Source: Silene conica
Lineage: Eukaryota > Streptophyta > Magnoliopsida > Caryophyllales > Caryophyllaceae
DNA: 64,000 bases
Direction: 5' to 3'
Assembly (NCBI GenBank): GCA_029255685.2
Contig: CM055319.2
Location: 29,297,568-29,361,567, forward strand
Within the stretch, counting starts at the first letter, position 1. Every line of letters begins with the position of its first letter. A program made the position numbers and the translations under genes. A model generated the notes under the pieces. That model worked only from the letters and a program-made list of their open reading frames with translations. It did not search any database and was not told the origin of the DNA. This document shows, in pieces, positions 34,104 through 45,558 of this stretch.

Positions 34104-37100
34104 ATCTCCCACTTGTCCGAGACAAGTGTGTGTCACCAATTCTCTTGCCCTATTACTATCTCCGACTCAATGCATGGCGTCCTCTCAGGTCGTGCCGGCA
34201 ATTGATTAAAATCTAGAGTGGTTTATCTCGATCTGGAGTTTATAACTACTGACCGGAATTATCTACCATAGATACTTTCCGAGCGTGGCCACGCATTTCT
34301 AGTTATTATTCTCCTCGAGTGGCCTAGAGATATTTCTCAACCCTGACAAGGGATGGACAATTCCCAATCGACTCATTCCTTCCGGCTGGCCACAGCCCAT
34401 CATAACCCAAAATATGTCCTTATAAACCCCAGTTACGAAGGTGTTAGGACATAAATCAAAGTTAATCTGAAAACTGTGCCACCTCTGAGAACAGTCATTA
34501 GTCCAAGAACTGACTCATGTGAAACACGATAGATGCTCCCGCCACGACCAGACAGTCTTTTAATAAGAGTACGCCAGAGCTCTATCAGCGGTCATTAGCC
34601 CGACAAATGTATCTTAACATGTCTATGCCTAGGTGATCGATTAGTCATCCCGTATGACTCTATGGCAATTGAACTCGCCATCAATCGCATCCCACATCCG
34701 GTTGCATTGAGATGTCACCTCACTTAAGCAACTAGGGGCGAGGTCATGATAATTCAATTCACTTTAATGGGGTTCAATATAGTCTTACCATCCCATTTGA
34801 ATTTTACTTGACCTTTCGTGAGTTATAAATAACTCAAACAATTAGTGGATTACACCATCCAAGTGGTCAACCTTTGAACACCATTTAATTTACAATCAGC
34901 TTTAGGGTCTCTCGTTTACATCCCTTAAAATTGTAATTATCTTCATTTTGAGTAAACCAGGTTTACCACGGTTCGTGCGAGTGTTCACTTTGCGGATCAT
35001 ATCCATACATAAATCTTCCATCTGAAAGAGACAAGTCATTCTCATGACTAGCGAATAAGATTATGTGTATTGTGTAACTCCCAGCCACAGCAATGCCTTT
35101 ACATAATTTGTGAACTTACACATTTTGTAGAATCTTGTGATGACATGTAGTTAAAATACAAGTCATTGAGATGCATAGTCAATGAATGTAAGCCAAAGAT
35201 TATCACAAATCTTTGCTTGGTATCTTGGAACTTGAGTCGTTGCAAACCTTTTACCATACGACTAAGTTATCTTCCAAAATCTTGAATTTTGTCTTTCATC
35301 TTCATTGGAGAATACTTTGACAATTTACCAAGGTTTAATCATTGGTTTAACACCTGCTCCAAGGGGTTGTCCTGCAAGCGGTGCGCATCCACTTTACACG
35401 ATTATACTAATGGCGGAAACATTAGTGATTTAAACGTGCAAACTATAGTACTTAAGGTTCGATAAATTTCCATGATCCCATCATGGTTACACTATCTTCA
35501 TCTCCATGAACAACCTTAATACTAACATCAAGATGTCTCTTATAATCTTAACTAAACATCCCATGTTTAATTAGATTTAATTCATATCAATATGTCATCT
35601 AGAACCAAAAACTCGTGTACCTTTCCATGAGTATCAATGCTTCATTCCAAACGAGCAATGAGTTGTTTTAGATAACGTTTACTCCCACTAAACTCTTGTT
35701 CTTGCCTGATTCTGAAGATCCCGAAGTCATACCCATGACTCAATAGCTTCAAATCCTGGAGCGAGAACTCCCACTGAACTTTACATTTAACCGTAAATCA
35801 TAAAGCTCCCACTCAATTCAATGTTCCTTAACATTTAATGAATTGAAATGGTTGGGACTTCAACCATATGTGCTAATAGTCACATCCTTTTCAAATACCC
35901 TTTTGAAAAGTGGTTATTGAGTTTACTGAATTCATTCTCAATGAATTACCTTACTACTTTCAACAAAGTTACCCTTAACTTTGTAGACTGCAGACATCCA
36001 CATGTCTGCTTATGCTTCCCTCAACAAATCTCATTTATCAGCACGCAAATCTTATAAATTTCATGGTTCTTTGTATTGACACATTCAGATCACCATCTAA
36101 ATCCAAGAACCCTTTCTTGAGCCTTTACAAAGTCTTTTGAATAATTTTCTTCGAGTGTCCTCCCGTAGTTTCTATAAGAGTCTTTTCTTATGGTATATAA
36201 TTTTGTATGTGTGGGAACTTTCAGTTCCCCATATTTATCTTATCTTGTACTGTACGAGGACTCTATCATGGATCTTATCCATGTATAGAATTTTTCCTTA
36301 CAAACTTCAAGAATTTATCTTTAAAGTATCCTCCAGGGCCGGGGCCGTTGGTATATAAGGCGTAGATTTTTGCCAAACCGTAGATCTTATCCACAACCTT
36401 TGGGTTTATCCATAACTTTTGGGATGATAAGGCTTAGAATCTTATCCACAGCCTAATCTACCTTTTACAACCATAAGGTGTAGATTACTCTTGGGATATA
36501 AGGCGTAGATTTTTACCAAACTGTAGATCTTATCTACAACCTTTGGGCTTATCCACAACTTTTGGGATGATAAGGCGTAGAATCTTATCTACAGCCTAAT
36601 CTACTACCTTTTACAACCATAAGGTGTAGATTTTCTTAAATCGTAGATCCCATCCACAACTTAATCTTCCTTCTTATCTTTCACATAACCAAAACACAAT
36701 AAATCCTACTATTCACTAATAGATCATATCCATTGTGTTAATCAAAATCACTTGCTTTTTGTGGCATTTAAAATTTCTCCCACTCTATTTTTGTAATAAT
36801 AATCCCATTTTATTACCAAAGATAGCTACTAAGGCCACAAGCAATGACTTTGATGTTGGTTTGTGTACCCTTATGATTTATTACAGAAAATATTCGATTT
36901 AAGCTTAGATAGTTTAGATTGGTTGATAACTTTTCTTCTTTAATTAAGTTCTAAACTTAATTTGATTTTGATTTGTTTTGAATTGGGTATCCTATACCAA
37001 TTTGGCTTCAATGGTCATACATTGAAATTTCATAATCAATTCTATTTTATGTTTAAGATTTGGAAGTGTATGTTAAACTAAACAAGAACATAATTATAAA

Positions 37101-37406
37101 CCGATAGTGACTCGGGTTGAAAACCAAGTCACTACATTATCCAAAATACAACATATTGTTCAAGGATTACCCCTTTCCTTGTCCAACAAGGAAATAAAAC
37201 ATAGGTTTTAATTGTTCATACAACACTTGAAATATTAGCAAAATAAGCGGAAAAACAAAGCTCCTTGATCATCCCGAGTGGAGCTACTCTTAGTTCCCTT
37301 GATCCATCAAGCTTGTTTCTCTTTTCCCTTATCTTTGCTTTCATGCCCTAATTCAAGTAAGAAGAGCATTCACATCACAACTTGTATCATGATACATTAG
37401 TTGAGA
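34104..37406 (-). other. Non-coding 3' body of the gag-only copia element
   Basis: 3.3 kb between gag and the 3' LTR with no convincing ORF. The part next to the LTR (34250-34760) is conserved with 53060-53520 of the pol-bearing copia and 15690-16150 of the relic. A tandem repeat lies at 36356-36665. Confidence 0.65.
36356..36665. repeat. Tandem repeat of about 143 bases
   Basis: Two units and a partial third, each with AAGGCGTAGATTTTT, CCGTAGATCTTATCCACAAC, TTTGGGATGATAAGGC and CAACCATAAGG. Lies in the non-coding body of the gag-only copia. No function visible. Confidence 0.7.
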
Positions 37407-38315
37407 TTAACATAAAATCGGGATAGTTATCGTACCAACTGGAAGAATCTTCCCAGCTTTGAGATCGCTGAGATACTTGGAACAGTTCCTCTTCCAATGT
37501 CCTTTGCCATTGCAGTAAAAGCATTTGGCCCCTTGATGAGGGCTCTTCTTGGAATTGGAGGTGCTTGCCTCAGAAGACACTTTCTTTGAACCTTTGGAAG
37601 GTTGCTTCCCCTTTGCCTTACCCTTCCTTTTGAACTTTCCTTTGCTCTTAACATTAATGTTGAGCACATCCTTAGGGGCACTAACATTTAGGCCCATATC
37701 CCTTTCAGCTTGCACGATCATATTGTGCAATTCATCGAGAGAGATGTCTTGGTTTCTCATGTTGAAATTCACCCGGAATTGTACATAAGTTTTCAGCTTA
37801 GACAAGGAGTGGAGGATTCTGTCAATCACAAGTTCCTTAGGAATGTCCACTTGACTCATCCTTAGGGTTTCTACATGCTCAATTAACTTGAGCACATGTG
37901 GGCTAGCCTTTTGCCCCTCCTTAAGGTTGAGATCAAAGAAGGCCGATGCCGCCTCGTATTGGACAATTCTCGAAGCCTTTGAGAACATTGTCACAAGCCT
38001 GGAGTAGATCTCATAGGCCGTGCCAATCTTTATGGCACTCCTTTGGAGTTCTGGCTCCATTGAGAAGATCAAAACATTTTTGATTGCCGCAGACTCCTTC
38101 TGATAAGTATCATAAGGTCGTCTTGCTGCGGCGGTGGCATTTTCTGCAGGTTCAGGAGGTGATTCTTCAATGAGGAATTCGGTCTTACCGTCTCCCTCTG
38201 CCGCCAACAACAGTTGGGCATCCCAATCGGCAAAGTTTGCCCCATTCTTTTCTAGCTTACAACGATCCATGAAGGAACGTAACCATGAATTGTTCGTAGT
38301 AGTGGAAGTAGCCAT
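37407..38315 (-). CDS. gag: Copia Gag protein of the gag-only element
   Basis: 302 residues starting MATSTTTNNSWLRSFMDRCKLEKNGANFADW, the usual start of plant copia Gag. The middle region (residues about 30-200) is the copia capsid domain (GTAYEIYSRLVTMFSKASRI, PHVLKLIEHVETLRMSQV). A basic patch (KGKFKRKGKAKGK) precedes one CX2CX4HX4C knuckle, CFYCNGKGHWKRNC (about 265-278), for RNA binding. In pol-bearing relatives the frame runs on past KAGKILPVG into protease; here it ends within ten residues (TITIPILC, stop). The frame is intact. It resembles the Gag end of the copia at 55093-57094 (DIKAGRVTPVG). Confidence 0.92.
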   Translation of the reverse strand: MATSTTTNNSWLRSFMDRCKLEKNGANFADWDAQLLLAAEGDGKTEFLIEESPPEPAENATAAARRPYDTYQKESAAIKNVLIFSMEPELQRSAIKIGTAYEIYSRLVTMFSKASRIVQYEAASAFFDLNLKEGQKASPHVLKLIEHVETLRMSQVDIPKELVIDRILHSLSKLKTYVQFRVNFNMRNQDISLDELHNMIVQAERDMGLNVSAPKDVLNINVKSKGKFKRKGKAKGKQPSKGSKKVSSEASTSNSKKSPHQGAKCFYCNGKGHWKRNCSKYLSDLKAGKILPVGTITIPILC

Positions 38316-39595
38316 GATTGATATTGATACGAAGACTACAAAATTTTAAACATATGAAGAAATTAAATGCTAATTGTTTTAATTTTAATTTTTAACTTGT
38401 AAACATATTTACTAAGTTGATGCATCTATAAAATGACCTCTATCCAATTTTATAAATGATTCCAAGACCCAAACCCATACTATCGAAATCGTGAACCACT
38501 GGAACTCCGACCCAATGATATGGTTTGGTGGGTTAAAATAAACCGGTTCTACCCTAGAACTCTTGGTTGATGACAAATCATTATTTATTCATCTTAGCCC
38601 GGAACACATTGACCACTGGTACTCTACACTTCCGTTGAGTACAAACCAAATTTCAAATGCATCGGGATGCGATCCGCCCACTGGACTGAATCCACCCCAT
38701 CGCCCCACTTATCCTACGTAATGGGGTTTGTACTGCCCACTGGACTAGCACCACCCCACGAAATAGAAGCTCATGGGTTCTACTATTTGGTAAGGCTAAT
38801 TCTCAATTGTTTTGTTTAATATAGAGGTCTTGTCAATTTATTATCTATCTCATTTAAGTAAATTAAATCGGTGAACTCGATAATTGTAATCGACACGGTC
38901 GTTATTAACGATCTAAACTAATATGCATGTTTATGGCGATTTGGCTATGCATGCAAACATATTAATAATGCAAAAATAAAAGCAACAAAGCAATAAAATC
39001 CTAGTATGGCCTTTCTAGTAATAGTAAAAACTAATTAACTATTACAAATTCGGAAACCAACTCCATGGTCCCTTGAACTTCATTGGCACGCCATCCAAGA
39101 AAACACCGTCTTGTCGGAACTCCTTTCCGTATGACACCGTCTTTTGGATCTCCGGAATTACAATAAAATAATACAACTATTCTATTGTAAAACTGAAAAT
39201 TTAAATTACAAACCCGTGATACGAGATCACATAAATTACAACCGAATCAATATCCCCTTTCATTACGGGTAATATTGATTAAAACTAAGGCCATACTAAG
39301 AAAAATTACATAATTCCAAATTATATAAATAACATTCAAAATATGACATTCATATTAAATAAAATGCAATAATAAAATATGTATGCACATGCTTAATTTT
39401 TAATGCCAAATCGCCTTATGGGAGCAAATATCTCATATTTGTTTACGGTTTTTACGGATATGCGTGATTTTAACTATTAAAATCATCCAAAATTACATAA
39501 ATCTCATTTATGTCCAAGTTAATCATCCTAACTCACTTTAGGAATCAATGTTTAGTCTCTACTAATATTTGATCATGATCTAACTTGATTTTGCA
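38316..39595 (-). other. Leader of the gag-only copia element, part next to gag
   Basis: Non-coding. Four copies of a CCCACTGGACT-like motif occur at about 38495-38760. The LINE follows at 39612, so the leader resumes at 44362. Confidence 0.5.
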
Positions 39596-39611
39596 TTATT
39601 GTTCATAAATT
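39596..39611. repeat. LINE target site duplication, left copy
   Basis: TTATTGTTCATAAATT, identical to 44346-44361. It directly follows the LINE poly-A tail (T-run on the plus strand), as expected for target-primed reverse transcription. Confidence 0.9.
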
Positions 39612-39751
39612 TTTTTTTTGGTAAAATGTGAGATTAGTATATCATAAGAGTATCAAAAGGAATATACAAGTGGTTCCGGGATCAAATCCCCTATCAGACA
39701 CAAGACATCAAAACTATCCATCACAAAAACAACCACCGACACAAGCTAAGT

Positions 39752-42700
39752 TTAATCATTTCGTCCTTTCTGCTTAATTCTACATGCGATTTCTTCTTCA
39801 ATTTTCTGAACAATTGTTTCTGGTCTGAGCAAAGTATCATTAATCCAAGCATTATTCCGTTGCATCCATATGTGGTAGTGGTAGGCATTAAAAATGCCAC
39901 ATTTAATTTTCCAATCTCTGGTTTTATGATTTCCAGTCTTCATCCCTGCCATAGTGGGAATGATCCCATTAAACCAGTTACGCAAGAGCTTCAGTACCCT
40001 GGTGGAGTATTGGCAAGCTTCAAACACATGATCAATTGTCTCAATCTGACTCTGGCACAGGGAACACAAGTCATCAGAACAGCATCCAAACTTTGCCAGT
40101 TTTGCTTTGACATTCATCCCCTCCTGCATTCTCAACCAGGTAATCATCGAGTGTTTTGGAATATTCCAGTTATTCCAAACTACCGGGGTCCAATCCTTCA
40201 TGGGTTGGGGTGTTTGCAACCAGTCGTAACCACTTCTTATGTTGTATCCTTGAGGCCTGTGAATCCAGTTCATCCCATAGTAGCCTGCCTTTAATTTTTC
40301 TTTTGTTCTGCAGATACTCTTCCAAACCCAAGGGGCATCAGCAGGAGGAGTATAATCAGTCCAGTCATGTTCTTTTAGGTAAATATCATTCACCCATTTA
40401 ATCCATAATCTGTATGCTTGAGTAAAAATCCAGTCCACAAGTTTGCCAACTGTAGCTAGATTCCAGCCTTCTGCATGTTTGATTCCAAGTCCTCCTTGGT
40501 CTTTGCTTAGAGTAACCCTCTCCCAAGCCACTAGGGGAACTCTATGATAGTCAGTTGCTCCATCCCAGAGATAGTTTCGACAAATAGCCTCAATTCTTTT
40601 GATAACACTCTTGGGGATGATAAACATTTGGGCCCAATAGTTGTGAAGGGTATTAAGGACAGAGTTGATTAAGGTGATTCTGCCAGCATAAGATAGTTTT
40701 TTTGCCCCCAAGCCTCTAATTCTAGAGACAAGCTTTTCAGTTAGGGAAGAGCAGGCAGTCTTAGACAATTTGCCTGGTTGGATAGGCACCCCTAAATATT
40801 TGAAAGGAAAAACACCTTCCTTAAACCCAGTCACCTTTTTGATATCAGTCTTGATCTCCTCATCCATGCCATTAAAGAATATTTCAGTCTTAGAGTTGTT
40901 CATCCTGAGTCCAGAAGCACTAGAGAAAGAGGAGAAAGCTCTCATCAGAAGCCATATAGAAGCAGGCTTACCTTTGCAAAACATTAAGAGGTCATCTGCA
41001 AACATAAGGTGAGTGAGCTTCAGATTTTTGCAGAGGGGATGGTATTGAAAAGGCCATCTGTCAGTAGCATAGGTAATGAGTCTTGATAGGTAATCCATAC
41101 AGAGAGTGAATAAGAGAGGGGAAATGGGGTCCCCTTGCCTTAATCCTCTCTTGCCTTTGAAATAACCAAAAGTAGAGCCATTGAGAGATAAAGTAAAAGA
41201 GGTTGTCTTAACACATTGTAGAACTAGTCCAATAAAGTGAGGTGGGAAATGCAGACCATGGAGTAGTTGCTCAATAAAATCCCATTCAATGGTGTCATAG
41301 GCTTTTTGCAAGTCGATTTTGAAAAGGCATCTAGGTGCAGCTGACTTCCTTCCATAAAGGTGAATGATGTCCTGACAAATGAGAACATTCTCTATAATGG
41401 ACCTCCCCTTAATAAAGGCACCCTGATTCTCACTGACAATGTCAGGAAGAACATTAGCTAGTCTGTTACATAACAGCTTATAAATGATCTTGTAAATCAT
41501 ATTGCAGCAGGCTATAGGTCTAAACTGTGTCACTGTGGTTGGTCTTTCACACTTAGGAATTAGTGTAATATTAGTGGCATTTATTTGGGTGAGAAGTTGC
41601 CCATTTTGGAAGAAGTCCATGACTGCCAAACAAATATCCTCTCCAATGATCTCCCAAGAGTCCTTAAAGAACCCACTTGTGTACCCATCAGGCCCTGGGG
41701 CTTTATCAATTGGAATAGCAAAGACTACATCCTTAATCTCCTGTCTAGTTACCATAGAATTGAGTAACTGATAATGATCTGCTGAGCAGCTTTTGCCTTT
41801 CTGTAGAACCTCCTGTCTCACTTTATCAGTTGGAGTATTGGATCCCAGAAGTTCTTGATAGAACCTAAGGAAAGCTTGTTGAATACTGACAGTATCATTG
41901 CATTTTCTGCCATGTTTATCCTCAATTTGTATCACTTTGTTGCTTAGGTTCCTGGTTTTGATAGCTTGGTGAAACAAAGCAGTGTTACTGTCACCCTCCT
42001 TAATCCAGTTGGCCTTTGCTTTTTGCTTCAAAAAGCTGGTTTTTGCTGCATCCCAGTACCTCACCTCTTGAAGGAGAGCCATTTCCTGATGGATAAGATT
42101 AGGATTAGTAGGATCAACCTGTAACTGTTCCTGCACCTCAGATAGAAGGAGAGTTTTCCTTGTAGCAGTCACCTCCACCTCAGCATAACACTCTTTATTT
42201 AACTCCTTTAGCACTGGTTTAAGAGCTTTTAGTCTTTTTATAACTGCAAACATCCTGGTTCCTGTAACCTGTTGTTGCCACACCTCTCTCACTTTACTCT
42301 TAAACTCACCAGCAGAGCTCCACATATTGTAGTATTTAAAGCATGCATTTTTTGTCCCATCCATCTTAACATTCCTCACAATGCAAGGATTGTGATCCAG
42401 TAACCCTTCGGGGTGGAAATGGGCAGCCATTTCAGGGAAAGAGATACTCCATCTATCATTGATCAAAAATCTGTCAAGTCTGCTAAACTTCCTATGATTT
42501 TCATCTTGCTTATTGGTCCAAGTAAAGAAAGCACCTGTTGCTGGAATATCACACAGATTACAATATTGGACACAATCTATGAAGTCTTCCATGTCAGAAA
42601 TTTTTGTACTTCCCCCAAGTCTCTCATCAGGTGACATCACAGTATTGAAATCCCCAGCTACTGCCCAAGGGATGGTACAGTAGTCTGCTATGGACTTCAG

Positions 42701-43072
42701 ATGCTGCCATAAAGGTTTCCTGTCTTCCCCATCATTAAAAGCATACACCACAGTCATAAGAAAACTCTGGTTAGTGGCCTTGATAACCACCTTTGTATGA
42801 ATTAATTGGGGATCATATTGAAGAACTATGACTTCATACACACTAGGCCTCCACATGATCCATACCCTGCCTCCCTTATGTAACTGACAGTTAGTGGTAA
42901 CACACCACCCTTCCAACATTCGATGAGATATATTACTCACATTCATACCATTTATTTTAGTTTCTAGCAAGCCAAATAAGCAAGCATCATTATTTTGAAT
43001 AAAACTTTTAACTACTAGTTGTTTATTTACATTATTGAGACCCCGGACATTCCAAAAACCTAAGCTATTCAT
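39752..43072 (-). CDS. LINE ORF2: endonuclease and reverse transcriptase
   Basis: 1106 residues. Residues 1-230 are an apurinic-type endonuclease (WNVRGLN at 7-13, LLETK, GDFNTV near 138-143, RLDRFLI, and LLDHNP in place of the usual SDH). The reverse transcriptase spans about 490-760: FRPIACCNMIYKII, QGAFIKGRSI, FKIDLQKAYDT, RGLRQGDPISPLLF and the catalytic FADDLL near 690. A zinc-binding region follows near the C-terminus (CCSDDLCSLCQSQIETIDHVFEACQ). The enzyme nicks target DNA and copies its own RNA there. Its ATG overlaps the ORF1 stop by eight bases (ATGAATAG), suggesting reinitiation after ORF1. No internal stop. Confidence 0.95.
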   Translation of the reverse strand: MNSLGFWNVRGLNNVNKQLVVKSFIQNNDACLFGLLETKINGMNVSNISHRMLEGWCVTTNCQLHKGGRVWIMWRPSVYEVIVLQYDPQLIHTKVVIKATNQSFLMTVVYAFNDGEDRKPLWQHLKSIADYCTIPWAVAGDFNTVMSPDERLGGSTKISDMEDFIDCVQYCNLCDIPATGAFFTWTNKQDENHRKFSRLDRFLINDRWSISFPEMAAHFHPEGLLDHNPCIVRNVKMDGTKNACFKYYNMWSSAGEFKSKVREVWQQQVTGTRMFAVIKRLKALKPVLKELNKECYAEVEVTATRKTLLLSEVQEQLQVDPTNPNLIHQEMALLQEVRYWDAAKTSFLKQKAKANWIKEGDSNTALFHQAIKTRNLSNKVIQIEDKHGRKCNDTVSIQQAFLRFYQELLGSNTPTDKVRQEVLQKGKSCSADHYQLLNSMVTRQEIKDVVFAIPIDKAPGPDGYTSGFFKDSWEIIGEDICLAVMDFFQNGQLLTQINATNITLIPKCERPTTVTQFRPIACCNMIYKIIYKLLCNRLANVLPDIVSENQGAFIKGRSIIENVLICQDIIHLYGRKSAAPRCLFKIDLQKAYDTIEWDFIEQLLHGLHFPPHFIGLVLQCVKTTSFTLSLNGSTFGYFKGKRGLRQGDPISPLLFTLCMDYLSRLITYATDRWPFQYHPLCKNLKLTHLMFADDLLMFCKGKPASIWLLMRAFSSFSSASGLRMNNSKTEIFFNGMDEEIKTDIKKVTGFKEGVFPFKYLGVPIQPGKLSKTACSSLTEKLVSRIRGLGAKKLSYAGRITLINSVLNTLHNYWAQMFIIPKSVIKRIEAICRNYLWDGATDYHRVPLVAWERVTLSKDQGGLGIKHAEGWNLATVGKLVDWIFTQAYRLWIKWVNDIYLKEHDWTDYTPPADAPWVWKSICRTKEKLKAGYYGMNWIHRPQGYNIRSGYDWLQTPQPMKDWTPVVWNNWNIPKHSMITWLRMQEGMNVKAKLAKFGCCSDDLCSLCQSQIETIDHVFEACQYSTRVLKLLRNWFNGIIPTMAGMKTGNHKTRDWKIKCGIFNAYHYHIWMQRNNAWINDTLLRPETIVQKIEEEIACRIKQKGRND

Positions 43073-44240
43073 GAGAACCTGGATTTAAAGGGTTACCAGT
43101 ATCATGAACTTTCCCATCCTCCTCCATTGTGTTCTGCTCACTTCCATTGTCAATCACTGTGGCTAGTGCCCCCCTGGACCCTCCTGGATCAGTCCCTGAA
43201 GTAGGAACTTGAACCAGCACAGGAGGAGTAGTACTAGTCAGAGCAGGAAAATCAGATTCAGATAAGTTTGGTCTGCTCACAGGTAAAGGTTTCCACACTT
43301 TTTTTCCTATCCCCATTGGTTTAGCATTTGCTTGCCTTCTACAGTGCTTACCCTCATGCCCCATGCCCTTACATTTTTCACATATTAGGGGCTTCCATTC
43401 ATATTCCACCTTCACTGCGATGATCTTGCCTGCCTCATCCTTAAATTTGACAGAAGAGGGAAAATTTTGGCCTACTTGCAATTCAACCAGAGTTCTGGCA
43501 AAACCCAGTCGAGTTTTCTGTTCTGTGGCCTGGTCTGACTTGATGAATTTCCCAACCATCCCAGCAATGATTGGAATCCATTTGCCCCAAAATTTCAAGG
43601 GCAGACCATGAAATCTTATCCAGGAGGGCACAATCTTAACATCCTCTTTCAACAAATCAATATTCTCCTGCCACTCCTTAACTATCAAAGGTTTATTATC
43701 AAACATATGATAGCCTGCATTCAAAACCACTTCCTTTCCTTTTAATTCTTTAAATCTGACCATGAATATACCATTGGGTAAGAATGATACCTTGTCTATA
43801 CCATGTTTTCCCCATACCCTGTGAACGTACCCATTAAGTACTTCCCAAGGTGGATTTGCTCCAAGAACAAAGCAATAAACAGCATGACTCCAATAAGCAA
43901 TTTCCTCCTGTGTGTCCTCTGCCGTGAATTGGAACAGATTTTCCTCCTCCTCTGCTTCATCATTAATTGTGTCTATCTCTGGTTCCTTCTCTATTATTCC
44001 AGTATTCCTTTTCTTTTTACGTTTAGTAACCAATTCAAAATTTTCAGCAGGATCCTCTTCATCTGCAAACGACAAACCTGGTATAGGGTTTACCTCATGC
44101 ATAAACTTGGTACGTAAGACATCTCCTTCCCCTGGCCCTTGCTTATTCCCATTGCCACTACTACTACTATAGACTTGATTATGACTATTTTTGCTGTTTG
44201 TATAGTGAGATTTAGGTGAGGTTGATCGAGAACGAGCCAT
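43065..44240 (-). CDS. LINE ORF1: RNA-binding protein with zinc knuckle
   Basis: 391 residues starting MARSRSTSPKSHYT. Residues about 100-250 match the DUF4283 type of plant LINE ORF1 proteins (IAYWSHAVYCFVLGANPPWEVLNGYV, HRVWGKHGID, GIFMVRFK, VKIVPSWIRFHGLPLKFWG). A CX2CX4HX4C knuckle, CEKCKGMGHEGKHC, lies near residue 290. The C-terminus is Ser/Pro/Thr-rich. The protein coats LINE RNA. It is complete and directly upstream of ORF2. Confidence 0.92.
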   Translation of the reverse strand: MARSRSTSPKSHYTNSKNSHNQVYSSSSGNGNKQGPGEGDVLRTKFMHEVNPIPGLSFADEEDPAENFELVTKRKKKRNTGIIEKEPEIDTINDEAEEEENLFQFTAEDTQEEIAYWSHAVYCFVLGANPPWEVLNGYVHRVWGKHGIDKVSFLPNGIFMVRFKELKGKEVVLNAGYHMFDNKPLIVKEWQENIDLLKEDVKIVPSWIRFHGLPLKFWGKWIPIIAGMVGKFIKSDQATEQKTRLGFARTLVELQVGQNFPSSVKFKDEAGKIIAVKVEYEWKPLICEKCKGMGHEGKHCRRQANAKPMGIGKKVWKPLPVSRPNLSESDFPALTSTTPPVLVQVPTSGTDPGGSRGALATVIDNGSEQNTMEEDGKVHDTGNPLNPGSHE

Positions 44241-44345
44241 GGAAGCACTTTGAAAAACCCTAGTAACAAGATCTTGCAGTCGCCATGCAATCGCCCTAGG
44301 GTTTTATTTTTATACGTATTTTTGTTGATCGAATTTCAAATGGAT

Positions 44346-44361
44346 TTATTGTTCATAAATT
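44346..44361. repeat. LINE target site duplication, right copy
   Basis: TTATTGTTCATAAATT, identical to 39596-39611; marks the 5' end of the LINE. Confidence 0.9.
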
Positions 44362-45546
44362 ACTTGTATTTTCCGGAAAAATAAACGAAATACGGTCAAA
44401 TGAGTCAATAAAATTCAAAATTTAAAATTCAAAATTTTAAACTTTCTGGAAATTTTCTAAAAATTCAGAAATTAATAAAATGGTCTTTTGCATATGTTTC
44501 TGGTTTATTTCTTAAATAAATCGTATAAAAGCCGTTTTTATGGTTTAAAATCCGATTTAAATTATAAAAACTTGCAATAATTTGCCATAAATTTTTAGTC
44601 ATGCTAAAATATATATTAGAACCTGAAAATGACCAAAACTTTCAGACCATGCTCGAAATTTTATTTTTATAACTCATAAATTACGATTATTAACCAATTA
44701 ACTCATTAAAAAATTAATAATCATAAAAACAGAAACTTTTTGATATCCAACTTTTAGATCTGATGTTCCTATCATATAAAACATCTATGGGTAAAATTTC
44801 ATGCCATAATATTAAGATTAACTATTTTTAACACAATAAGTCACTATTTCTCCGATTTTAACCATTAAAATCATAAATCATGCATCATTTGAGAATAAAT
44901 TCCCTAAACTTACATACATACTGTAAATATTTCATGTGACATTGTGTAAAGTTTTTATGGCAAAATTCCAACAATAACTATTAAAGTCGAATTTAAGTCA
45001 CTATTAATCCGATTTTTACTATAAAAATCATTAATCATGCAAAATAATTCCAATAATTTCGAAAATTCATACAGGAACTTTATATATTGCATGTGACTTC
45101 TCATAAAATTTTTAAGGTCAAATTCGAAATATAACCTTATATACCCATTTTTACTCATATTATGACTATTTATCTCATAAAATTCATAATCCATGCATAT
45201 TAACTCCATTTTTCTTACGAAAAATCATATACAATATATTAAATATGCATGTGAGAACATATCAAAAAATCTCGGCCAGAAACTATTTTTAGCTATTTTT
45301 CCCATTAATTGTTGTTTAAAACCGATTTAAACTACAAAATATACAAATAAATATAAAAATGAACAATAAAAATCCATAAAATTATTTTTATGTCCTAAAA
45401 CCATTTTAGAAACAGAAACTTTAACATGCAAAATTATTTTGTGATTTATCATAATAAATACAATATTTTCGAAATTTTCGAAATGTGTATGTTAAACCGA
45501 TTTTAACATAAAACATGAATCCGATCATGCATGCAACAACCGTAAA
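44362..45546 (-). other. Leader of the gag-only copia element, part next to the LTR
   Basis: AT-rich, non-coding. Repeated AACCATTAAAATCATAAATCATGCA-like segments recur about every 80-130 bases, perhaps degenerate tandem repeats. Confidence 0.5.
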
Positions 45547-45558
45547 GCTCTGATACCA
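45547..45558 (-). other. Primer binding site of the gag-only copia element
   Basis: Minus-strand TGGTATCAGAGC, exact for initiator methionine tRNA, two bases inside the LTR that starts at 45561. Confidence 0.9.

Larger units (their letters stand above)
39612..44345 (-). mobile_element. Full-length L1-type LINE
   Basis: 4.7 kb between exact 16-base duplications, with a poly-A tail at the left end, an untranslated start of about 105 bases, ORF1 and ORF2. Both frames are open, so the copy may be or recently have been active. It lies in the leader of the gag-only copia element in the same orientation. Confidence 0.93.
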
